A stretch of 8,656 nucleotides of DNA from an uncultured bacterium. GTDB lineage: Bacteria; Patescibacteria; Microgenomatia; Levybacterales; UBA12049. The stretch's first letter is position 1, and every line of letters begins with the position of its first letter. The notes beneath the pieces were generated by a model. The model ran no database searches. It had not been told where the DNA came from and saw nothing but the letters and a program-made list of their open reading frames with translations. Position numbers and translations under genes: made by a program. Positions 1-5,367 of this stretch are shown one piece after another. The DNA is taken from positions 1-8,656 of the forward strand of contig CAMPGJ010000041.1 in NCBI GenBank assembly GCA_946885425.1, written 5' to 3'.

Positions 1-993
1 AATAAAGAAGTGAAAAAACAATTAGATATATTGAGAAATAATAATGGAACATTGCCAAAACTTGGTGATGCTCCTGGTTTTGACGGAGCAACGAAATGGC
101 TCAACACTGATAAGCCATTGACGAAAGAAGACTTGAAAGGAAAGGTTGTACTGGTTGATTTTTGGACATACACATGTATTAATTGTATCCGCACATTGCC
201 GCATGTAACCGGGTGGTATGAGAAGTATAAAGATAAGGGGTTTGTGGTTATTGGTGTTCATTCTCCTGAATTTGAGTTTGAAAAAAATACAGATAATGTT
301 TTGGGTGCTATTAAACAATATAATATTCATTATCCTGTTCCCCAGGATAATAATTTTGCTATCTGGAAAAGCTTCAATAATCAATATTGGCCGGCGGAAT
401 ATTTAATTGATGCTAAGGGCGTTGTGCGGCGGACGCATTTTGGAGAAGGTGAATATGATGAGATGGAAAAGGCAATTCAGGAATTGTTGAAGGAAGCTGG
501 AAAAGATGTAAATGCATCTCTGAATGAGATGCCGGATCAAACTCCGAAAATGCGGTTATCTCCTGAAACCTATTTGGGATCAAGCAGGATGGAGTTTTAT
601 CATCCCAGCAACAGTCTTCCTAATGGAAAGAAAACGTTTACTCTTTTGCAAAGCCCTCCAGATAATGCATTTAGTTTAGGAGGGGAATGGATGATAGAAG
701 ATGAGAATGCTGTAACGGGAAAAGGCTCTGTTTTGGTTCACAAATTTTTTGCAGATAAAGTGTTTTTAGTTCTGCGCCCACCAAAAGGTGCAACAGCTAA
801 AGTAAAAGTTTTGCTTGATGGTAAAGTAGTTGAGAATGACCAAGCAGGGAAAGATGTGGAAAATGGTGTTGTAACTGTTGGTTCTGACAGGTTGTATAAT
901 CTGATCGATTTAAAAAATAAACCTGGTAAGCATATATTGAAACTTGAATTTCAAACTCCAGGTACAGAAACTTTCGCTTTCACCTTCGGATAA
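1..993 (+). CDS. DipZ-like thioredoxin-family protein, 5'-truncated by the window edge
   Basis: Likely an extracytoplasmic thiol-disulfide oxidoreductase. The frame is open from base 1, so the first visible possible start (GTG at 10) is probably internal; only nine bases precede it and they show no clear ribosome site. From that GTG, residues about 13-160 form a TlpA/thioredoxin-like domain: KGKVVLVDFW, then the redox motif C-I-N-C at residues 56 and 59 (codons 175-177 and 184-186), and a WPAEYLID segment with the cis-Pro region. Residues about 180-327 contain PETYLG and a beta-rich tail ending in FAFTFG, matching the C-terminal carbohydrate-binding-like domain of DipZ proteins. In that family a CcdA-type membrane domain normally comes first and feeds electrons to the CxxC; I infer it lies upstream, outside the window. 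A free-standing thioredoxin with the same C-terminal domain is the alternative. The gene ends in TAA with no clear terminator. Confidence 0.86.
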   Translation, partial: NKEVKKQLDILRNNNGTLPKLGDAPGFDGATKWLNTDKPLTKEDLKGKVVLVDFWTYTCINCIRTLPHVTGWYEKYKDKGFVVIGVHSPEFEFEKNTDNVLGAIKQYNIHYPVPQDNNFAIWKSFNNQYWPAEYLIDAKGVVRRTHFGEGEYDEMEKAIQELLKEAGKDVNASLNEMPDQTPKMRLSPETYLGSSRMEFYHPSNSLPNGKKTFTLLQSPPDNAFSLGGEWMIEDENAVTGKGSVLVHKFFADKVFLVLRPPKGATAKVKVLLDGKVVENDQAGKDVENGVVTVGSDRLYNLIDLKNKPGKHILKLEFQTPGTETFAFTFG

Positions 994-1012
994 CTTTTTT
1001 CAATTTTATATC

Positions 1013-1041
1013 TTACTTCTTATTTCTAAATTTGCTACACT
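1013..1041 (+). promoter_or_regulatory. Putative sigma70 promoter of the MgtC-family gene
   Basis: A weak -35 TTACTT (1013-1018) is followed after exactly 17 bases by TACACT (1036-1041), preceded by TG and one base (extended -10). Transcription would start near 1048, giving a leader of about 165 bases before the ATG at 1213. The extended -10 resembles the TGC-TAAAGT proposed at 2014-2022. No experimental support; pattern match only. Confidence 0.45.
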
Positions 1042-1047
1042 TTTAGT

Positions 1048-1212
1048 GTGTGAACAAAATAAGTTGTGCAAAATCACTGAGGATTTTTGAGTGAACATCA
1101 ATGCTCTGATGAGCGACAGTATGAGTACATACTTGAGTGAATCTGCAACGAAGAAGTTCGTCAAAAAGACCAGTCAGTTTGTATAAATTATTTTTGTTTA
1201 CATACTAATTAT
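1048..1212 (+). promoter_or_regulatory. Possible structured RNA leader upstream of the MgtC-family gene
   Basis: This gene-free stretch has an unusual density of short perfect stems. They are GCTC/GAGC (1103-1106 with 1111-1114), AGTATG/CATACT (1118-1123 with 1128-1133) and ACGAA/TTCGT (1148-1152 with 1157-1161), all closed by four-base loops. An enclosing helix ACTGA/TCAGT (1076-1080 with 1174-1178) would tie them into one multi-branched fold. TCACT at 1074-1078 can instead pair with AGTGA at 1090-1094 or 1136-1140, which excludes the enclosing helix. TTGAGTGAA occurs twice (1087-1095, 1133-1141). The pattern fits a cis-regulatory RNA, but I do not recognise it as a known riboswitch class. 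It could also be an independent small RNA. Confidence 0.4.
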
Positions 1213-1851
1213 ATGCAACCGTATGAACTAGAGTTGATTGGGCAGTTGTTAATAGCGTTTGTGTTTGGAGTTATTATTGGGTTTGACCGTGAACGCAGCG
1301 GTAAGCCTGCAGGTATTCGTACGCAGATGCTTATTTGTGTAGGATCGACTCTTCTGACCGGTATCTCAATTCATTTGTCCACAAAGCTCGGGTATTCTGG
1401 TTTTGCTGATCCTGCGCGTCTGATGTCACAGATTGTTGTAGGAATTGGGTTTGTCGGTGCGGGTGTAATCCTAAAGACAGAACATCGGGTTACTGGGGTA
1501 ACGACTGCTGCTACGCTCTGGACAACTGCCGCTATGGGAGTGGCTATTGGTTCAGGATTTTATGTTCCTGCGGTTGTTACAGCTATGATGATTCTAGCTA
1601 TTGAGCCATTGGGTATACTGCAATATAAGTTTGGTTTGAAAGCATATACATATACAGTTAAAGTGCATGCAGATAATTGGGAGGAAACATTGAAAATGCT
1701 TAAGCATTTGGGAATGAAGTTCAAAATTACTCACTTAAAAGCCCTGAGTAGACAAATTATCGTTTCGTCCTCTGAAGAAAAGCGCAAACAATTGGAGGAA
1801 GCACTGGTGAGAAAAGATATTCTTTTTGATATATACGATTCTGAAGAATAA
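1213..1851 (+). CDS. MgtC/SapB-family inner membrane protein
   Basis: 212 residues, close to the usual size of MgtC proteins. Family landmarks are visible: an N-terminal hydrophobic helix followed by GFDRERSGKPAGIRTQML (residues 23-40), a second helix, then DPARLMSQIVVGIGFVGAGVIL (66-87) and GVTTAATLWTTAAMGVAIGSG (95-115). A further helix covers about 117-137. Residues about 145-212 form a soluble, mixed alpha/beta tail like the ACT-type C-terminal domain of longer MgtC members. MgtC proteins are small membrane proteins linked to low-magnesium survival and, in some species, modulation of the F-type ATPase; the exact role here is not shown by sequence. The ATG at 1213 puts the start just before the first helix; no Shine-Dalgarno site precedes it. 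The long possible RNA leader upstream suggests RNA-level control, as for some magnesium-related genes, but that link is inference. Confidence 0.9.
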   Translation: MQPYELELIGQLLIAFVFGVIIGFDRERSGKPAGIRTQMLICVGSTLLTGISIHLSTKLGYSGFADPARLMSQIVVGIGFVGAGVILKTEHRVTGVTTAATLWTTAAMGVAIGSGFYVPAVVTAMMILAIEPLGILQYKFGLKAYTYTVKVHADNWEETLKMLKHLGMKFKITHLKALSRQIIVSSSEEKRKQLEEALVRKDILFDIYDSEE

Positions 1852-1969
1852 CGTATATAGGTTACGGTTACGATGCCCGTATCGTTTAGGGGTTACGTCT
1901 ACCGAATTGCGTTACCGACCTGCCTGCCGGCAGGCAGGACTACGAAACTGGCCTCGTTACCGTAATACG
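1852..1969. repeat. Imperfect inverted-repeat (REP/MITE-like) intergenic element
   Basis: Directly after the MgtC stop codon, CGTAT (1852-1856) is mirrored by ATACG (1965-1969). Just inside, TTACGGTTACG (1862-1872) is matched by CGTTACCGTAA (1955-1965), complementary at 10 of 11 positions. Further copies of a GTTAC(G/C) motif occur at 1892-1897 and 1911-1916, and ACGAT/ATCGT (1870-1874 with 1881-1885) forms a small hairpin. A 20-bp GC-rich palindrome lies inside. The stretch is more GC-rich than its surroundings. No transposase is encoded. I infer a REP- or MITE-like element; it may also act as a transcription boundary after the upstream gene. Confidence 0.5.
1919..1938. repeat. 20-bp perfect GC-rich palindrome
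   Basis: CCTGCCTGCC is followed immediately by its exact reverse complement. With no spacer it could extrude as a cruciform or, in RNA, form a strong hairpin with a shortened stem. From memory, palindromes of this CCTGCC type recur between genes in candidate-phyla-radiation genomes; I cannot count copies from one window. No T-run follows, so it is not a classic intrinsic terminator. Confidence 0.85.
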
Positions 1970-1993
1970 CCTCACCAAAATCAGATATACTCT

Positions 1994-2022
1994 TTGACAA
2001 GTATTAGTTTAGGTGCTAAAGT
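1994..2022 (+). promoter_or_regulatory. Sigma70-type promoter of the MFS exporter gene
   Basis: A perfect -35 TTGACA (1994-1999) is followed after 17 bases by TAAAGT (2017-2022), with the extended -10 TG at 2014-2015. Predicted transcription start is near 2029, about 57 bases before the ATG at 2086. It is one of the best promoter matches in the window. Confidence 0.6.
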
Positions 2023-2056
2023 ATTAATGTGCTAAAACAAATAGTCCACTACAAAA

Positions 2057-2077
2057 GTTAATTGTTAATTGTTAACT
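2057..2077 (+). repeat. Three tandem copies of a GTTAATT heptamer
   Basis: GTTAATT, GTTAATT and GTTAACT follow each other just upstream of the exporter ATG at 2086. They lie in the predicted 5' untranslated region. Slipped-strand expansion is possible; no function is evident. Confidence 0.7.
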
Positions 2078-2085
2078 GTCAAACT

Positions 2086-3747
2086 ATGCTGGCTCACGCT
2101 TCAAAATCACAAAAAATATTCGTCATGGTTGGCGTTATGCTCGCTATGTTTCTCTCCGCACTAGATCAGACTATCGTCGCAACAGCTATGCCGAGTATTG
2201 TTAGCGATCTACAAGGACTTGAGCATCTGAGTTGGGTATTTACAGCTTATATGCTTGCCTCAACAATTGTTGTCCCAATTTATGGAAAGCTGTCAGATTT
2301 ATATGGTCGTAAAATGTTTCTTTTATCAGCCATTGTTATCTTTATGATTGGGTCGATTTTGAGTGGATTTTCCCAGAGTATGACTCAGCTTATTATTTTC
2401 CGCGCTATCCAAGGTATAGGAGGGGGGGCTATTTTTGCCAATGCATTCGCTACGATAGGTGATTTATTTCCTCCTGCAGAGCGTGGTAAATGGATGGGGC
2501 TATTTGGTGCCGTTTTCGGTCTATCTTCTATTATTGGACCGAGTCTTGGAGGATGGTTCACGGACAATGCTTCATGGCGTTGGAATTTTTTTATTAATAT
2601 TCCTATCGGGATACTTGCACTCTCGGTTATCGGATTTTTGATGCCTAAGATTAAGCCGCATGTAGGAAAAAAAACAGTTGACTATCTCGGCTCGCTATTT
2701 TTGACGCTTGGTCTTGTCTCATTGCTTCTTGGTTTTGTATGGGGAGGTAGTCAGTACGCATGGTCATCCTGGCAAATTATCTCAATATTTATTTTCTCAG
2801 CGATAACGCTTTTGTTATTTGGTTTTATTGAGAAAAAAGCTAAGGAGCCGATCCTGCCGTTGGATCTCTTCAAGAATCCCGTATTTTCAGTCTCTATGAT
2901 TATTATCTTCTTAACTGGTATAGGGATGTTCGGGTCTATTCTTTATGTACCATTATTTGCTCAGCTCGTTTTAGGCACAAGTGCTACCGATTCGGGAGCA
3001 ATCCTTACTCCTCTTATGCTTGGTATGGTTGCTGGAAGTATTGTAACTGGTCAACTTGTATCACGAACAGGCCGGTATAAATGGATGGCAATTGGTGGGC
3101 TTGCTGTGGGGACAGCTGCTTTTTATCTCTTATCACGTATGGGGACAGAAACTACACAAGGAGAATTAGTTCTCCGCATGGTTGCTGCAGGTGCAGGGCT
3201 TGGTATATCTTTTCCCGTTTTTAACCTTGCTGTGCAAAATGCTTTTGACCATTCCCGTTTAGGTGTTGTAACAGCTTCAACTCAGCTGTTCCGTAGTATA
3301 GGGGGAACTGTTGGTACAGCGGTTTTGGGAGGTGTAATGAATTCTGCGTTAGCAGAAAGGCTTGGTGACTTATCTTCAGATCCTTTTATAAAATTGATGG
3401 GTAAGTCGCAGTCACAAGTTGATTTGTCCCATATCGATGCTAACAAGCTGCAGTCAATTTTGACAGGGCAGGGACGTACGGCAATTGAATCAAGACTTGA
3501 GCTTTTACCGCCAATGACACAACCTTATGCCATGACTGCGTTTCACGATTTCAGCAGTAAAGTGAAAGAAGCCTTTGCAGCCTCTGTCGTTGAAGTATTT
3601 TTGATCTCGGCAATCGTCATGGGTGTCGCTTTTATTGTGACATTTTTCCTTAAAGAGATCCCGCTTCGCAAGACACATGCAAAAAACCCGGAAGAAGTTG
3701 GAAATTCATTAGCAGTTGAAGAAGGAGTAACCAGGACAGAAAGATAA
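2086..3747 (+). CDS. DHA2-family (EmrB/QacA-type) MFS multidrug exporter
   Basis: 553 residues from the ATG at 2086, the usual size for 14-helix drug:proton antiporters that expel lipophilic or cationic compounds. Motif D1 is seen as LDQTIVATAMP (residues 26-36). Motif A is GKLSDLYGRK (67-76), between helices 2 and 3. FRAIQGIGGG (105-114) corresponds to motif B. GLSSIIGPSLGGWF (145-158) is the antiporter motif C, and WRWNFFINIPIG (164-175) is typical of DHA2 members. The last helix is about 502-522, with a charged cytoplasmic tail. A TTG at 2062 in the same frame is possible, but the extra residues come from the heptamer repeat, so the ATG is preferred. No Shine-Dalgarno site is visible. No adjacent regulator gene or membrane-fusion partner is present; substrate is unknown. 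The gene converges with the CAP gene, ending 9 bp from it. Confidence 0.92.
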   Translation: MLAHASKSQKIFVMVGVMLAMFLSALDQTIVATAMPSIVSDLQGLEHLSWVFTAYMLASTIVVPIYGKLSDLYGRKMFLLSAIVIFMIGSILSGFSQSMTQLIIFRAIQGIGGGAIFANAFATIGDLFPPAERGKWMGLFGAVFGLSSIIGPSLGGWFTDNASWRWNFFINIPIGILALSVIGFLMPKIKPHVGKKTVDYLGSLFLTLGLVSLLLGFVWGGSQYAWSSWQIISIFIFSAITLLLFGFIEKKAKEPILPLDLFKNPVFSVSMIIIFLTGIGMFGSILYVPLFAQLVLGTSATDSGAILTPLMLGMVAGSIVTGQLVSRTGRYKWMAIGGLAVGTAAFYLLSRMGTETTQGELVLRMVAAGAGLGISFPVFNLAVQNAFDHSRLGVVTASTQLFRSIGGTVGTAVLGGVMNSALAERLGDLSSDPFIKLMGKSQSQVDLSHIDANKLQSILTGQGRTAIESRLELLPPMTQPYAMTAFHDFSSKVKEAFAASVVEVFLISAIVMGVAFIVTFFLKEIPLRKTHAKNPEEVGNSLAVEEGVTRTER

Positions 3748-3756
3748 CCGTTATTT

Positions 3757-4743
3757 TTAGAATCCTCCAAAAACACCTCGTAATAATTGTATGATAAGAA
3801 GCAATATCAATACAAGCAGGCCTTGATCTGCAGGCAGATGCGGTTGTGAACCAGTTGTCTCTCCCTCGGTCTGCGAAACAGGCGGTAAAGGTGCTTGTGT
3901 AGTTGGCTCTGATCCATTTGTGGGATCAGATTCTCCTGGTAATTGAGATATATCTGTGGGTGAGATTGGGCAACCTCCAAGGCATGAGAATGTGGGAGTC
4001 GGATTTTCAGGAATTGTTGGATCGGCTTGTTGAGTGGGTAAAGGGGCAGTTGTTGGTTGTGGCGCGCTTGTTGGCAGAGGTGGTTGAGTCGGTAGAGGAG
4101 CCTGGGTAGGTGTAGGAACTGCGGTTGGAGGAGCAGGTTTAGCAGTAGGAACTGTGCCGTTAGGAGTGCCAGCTGCTGCATCGTAGCTCCAATAATGTTT
4201 TCCGTCTGCGGAAATTGCTTCAGCGATACCAATTTGGGTATATTTAGCATTCAGCATATTTGTGTTATGCCCTGGCGAGTTTTTCCATTGATCAAATGTC
4301 TGTGCTGCTGAATCTTTGCTTGAATTAAGAGCGATGTTTTCAGCACTTGTTCCACCGGAAAACCCACAGTCTTTAAGTCGCGTACTGAAGTTTCTCCCCA
4401 TGCCATCGGTGTGACTAAAAGGTCCTCCTGTTGCCATATGAATACTCAACCATTCAGCAGCTCTCTTTAATTGAGGGGAAGATATAAGAGCGGGGGCGCC
4501 ACTTTGTTGTCTATATGCATTTATTAAAGAAAGAAGTTGTTCTTCGGATGCAGTCATTGCCAATTGCTCTGCAGCCACATCACAATTTGTTACTGCTTGA
4601 GCATTACTCGACAAATTTTGTTGTTTGAATGCTTGGTTTGAGACAAGTATCGTTCCAAAAGAGAGACCAACGAGCATAAATAGAGGAATTATAAGAGATT
4701 TTTTTTTCTGCTTTAGTGGAGTTTTCTTTTTTAGTTTTTGCAT
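3757..4743 (-). CDS. CAP/SCP-domain surface protein with Pro/Thr-rich stalk
   Basis: 328 residues. A lysine-rich N-terminus and a hydrophobic segment (about 17-35) form a signal peptide or anchor. Residues about 66-190 are a CAP (SCP/PR-1) domain: LINAYRQQSGAPAL, FSH (His111), AENIA (Glu135), SPGHNTNMLN (His159) and YWSYDAAAG are the family landmarks, so the His/Glu cleft residues appear kept. Residues about 194-305 are a low-complexity Pro/Thr/Gln/Ser stalk, interrupted by a CLGGC pair of cysteines (254, 258). A second hydrophobic stretch (about 309-322) is followed by a seven-residue RGVFGGF tail, so the protein is probably anchored at both ends or exposed and retained by the C-terminal helix; no LPxTG is seen. 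Bacterial CAP proteins are extracellular and mostly of unknown function. It starts at the ATG complement at 4743, 57 bp beyond the stop of the upstream gene, and has its own candidate promoter. Confidence 0.88.
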   Translation of the reverse strand: MQKLKKKTPLKQKKKSLIIPLFMLVGLSFGTILVSNQAFKQQNLSSNAQAVTNCDVAAEQLAMTASEEQLLSLINAYRQQSGAPALISSPQLKRAAEWLSIHMATGGPFSHTDGMGRNFSTRLKDCGFSGGTSAENIALNSSKDSAAQTFDQWKNSPGHNTNMLNAKYTQIGIAEAISADGKHYWSYDAAAGTPNGTVPTAKPAPPTAVPTPTQAPLPTQPPLPTSAPQPTTAPLPTQQADPTIPENPTPTFSCLGGCPISPTDISQLPGESDPTNGSEPTTQAPLPPVSQTEGETTGSQPHLPADQGLLVLILLLIIQLLRGVFGGF

Positions 4744-4756
4744 GATAATAAGATAA

Positions 4757-4775
4757 TAAGGTAAATCTTACCTTA
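4757..4775 (-). promoter_or_regulatory. Operator-like palindrome at the CAP gene transcription start
   Basis: TAAGGTAA and its exact reverse complement TTACCTTA flank a 3-base spacer. The palindrome abuts the proposed -10 (4776-4781) and would cover roughly -6 to +13 of the transcript. This is a classic position for a dimeric repressor. The alternative is an 8-bp hairpin near the extreme 5' end of the mRNA that affects stability. The palindrome is seen directly; the function is inferred. Confidence 0.5.
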
Positions 4776-4804
4776 AGAGTAATATATTTTTGCAGGGTAG
4801 TCAA
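4776..4804 (-). promoter_or_regulatory. Putative sigma70 promoter of the CAP gene
   Basis: Read on the minus strand, TTGACT (4804-4799) and TACTCT (4781-4776) are separated by exactly 17 bases. The -35 overlaps the TGA stop codon of the upstream gene (4801-4803). Predicted start near 4769 gives a leader of about 26 bases without a Shine-Dalgarno site. Confidence 0.5.
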
Positions 4805-5217
4805 TTGAAGGGCTTCCATGGATTAAATTGAATATGCTTGCGTCTCATCTTTTTAAGGTTTTCATGATATAAAACAACATAACGTAAATGTGGTGCTGCT
4901 TTTGCCATAACTTCTTTTTGTCTTTGTTTTACATCGTACAGAACCCCTCTTTTTGAGCACGTTAGCTCTACATAGATAGGCTGGTTTGAATTGCGAGGGT
5001 TAATGATGAGGAAATCGGGAAGTGTTGCTTTAGTTTTTCCATCTTCAAAGGTGTACTCAAAACGTTGAGGTTCATAAATGATGATAAGGTGAGGATTTTT
5101 CGTGAGCAGAAGACGAGCAAATTCCCTTTCAGAGGGGTATTTGATTTTTTGTAAATCCTTTTCCCTTCGTATTCTTTTGGGAGAACCCTCGTAAGAGCTC
5201 ATCGTTGAATATCTCAT
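4801..5217 (-). CDS. Small uncharacterised protein resembling a PD-(D/E)xK nuclease fold
   Basis: 138 residues, cytoplasmic, no signal peptide, basic at both ends. The order of motifs recalls the PD-(D/E)xK nuclease core: SERE (Glu30) in an N-terminal helix, YEPQRFEY (48-55), LPDFLI (Asp68) and IYVELT (Glu84). These are followed by a helix rich in Lys/Gln (KQRQKEVMAKA) and a YVVLYHE strand. In the canonical motif the residue two after Glu84 is lysine; here it is Thr86, with Lys89 nearby. The protein may therefore be inactive, use a migrated lysine, or not belong to the family. I do not recognise a named relative. The ATG at 5217 is used; a second at 5202 is possible. AGAGG ends one base before the first ATG, too close to be a normal ribosome site. 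It lies just upstream of the CAP gene and may be co-transcribed with it. Confidence 0.7.
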   Translation of the reverse strand: MRYSTMSSYEGSPKRIRREKDLQKIKYPSEREFARLLLTKNPHLIIIYEPQRFEYTFEDGKTKATLPDFLIINPRNSNQPIYVELTCSKRGVLYDVKQRQKEVMAKAAPHLRYVVLYHENLKKMRRKHIQFNPWKPFN

Positions 5218-5253
5218 ACCTCTAAATAAAGATGATGAGTAGTATCCACATGC

Positions 5254-5283
5254 AGTATAAACCTCGTGTTCTTACTATTGCAA
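5254..5283 (-). promoter_or_regulatory. Putative promoter of the small nuclease-like gene
   Basis: On the minus strand TTGCAA (5283-5278) is followed after 18 bases by TATACT (5259-5254), a five-of-six match to the -10 consensus. Predicted start near 5247, about 30 bases upstream of the ATG at 5217. It forms the leftward half of the divergent promoter region 5218-5367. Confidence 0.4.
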
Positions 5284-5330
5284 TATTCATAAAGAGGACC
5301 GTTCTGTGTCTTTGTGGATCAGCTTTGCTG

Positions 5331-5360
5331 TTGACAAACCCTACCGCTTTCTGATGTACT
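5331..5360 (+). promoter_or_regulatory. Putative promoter of the lectin gene, implying a leaderless transcript
   Basis: A perfect TTGACA (5331-5336) is followed after 18 bases by TGTACT (5355-5360), with an upstream TG at 5352-5353. Transcription would begin about 7 bases further on, at 5367-5368, which coincides with the ATG at 5368. A -10 of TACTGT at 5357 would need a less usual 20-base spacer. Confidence 0.45.
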
Positions 5361-5367
5361 GTATGTC

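Noticed and set aside
10..12. GTG as the true start of the thioredoxin-like gene
   Set aside because: The frame remains open to base 1, no ribosome site is seen, and the domain type is usually preceded by a signal peptide or membrane domain that is absent here.
1106..1141. CTGATGAG resembling the hammerhead ribozyme core
   Set aside because: No GAAA follows the next stem and no matching third stem or cleavage site is visible.
1045..1200. An open minus-strand frame of about 50 codons opposite the possible RNA leader
   Set aside because: No ATG or convincing alternative start in frame and the length is not rare by chance; the stem pattern on the plus strand explains the region better. Kept as a caveat to the RNA hypothesis.
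1826..2035. A 69-codon frame overlapping the MgtC stop and crossing the palindrome
   Set aside because: Its sequence is mostly the translated inverted-repeat element; it has no own ribosome site or domain and overlaps the real gene.
2062..2085. TTG start eight codons upstream of the exporter ATG
   Set aside because: The added residues derive from the heptamer tandem repeat and are unlike any exporter N-terminus.
3745..3758. ATAACCGTTAT followed by T-run between the convergent genes, as a terminator
   Set aside because: The stem is only four A/T pairs with a three-base loop; too weak to call. Some shared terminator is still likely between these genes.
3807..4250. A 147-codon minus-strand frame inside the CAP gene
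   Set aside because: It is an off-frame reading of the Pro/Thr-rich repeat DNA and overlaps a gene with clear domain matches.
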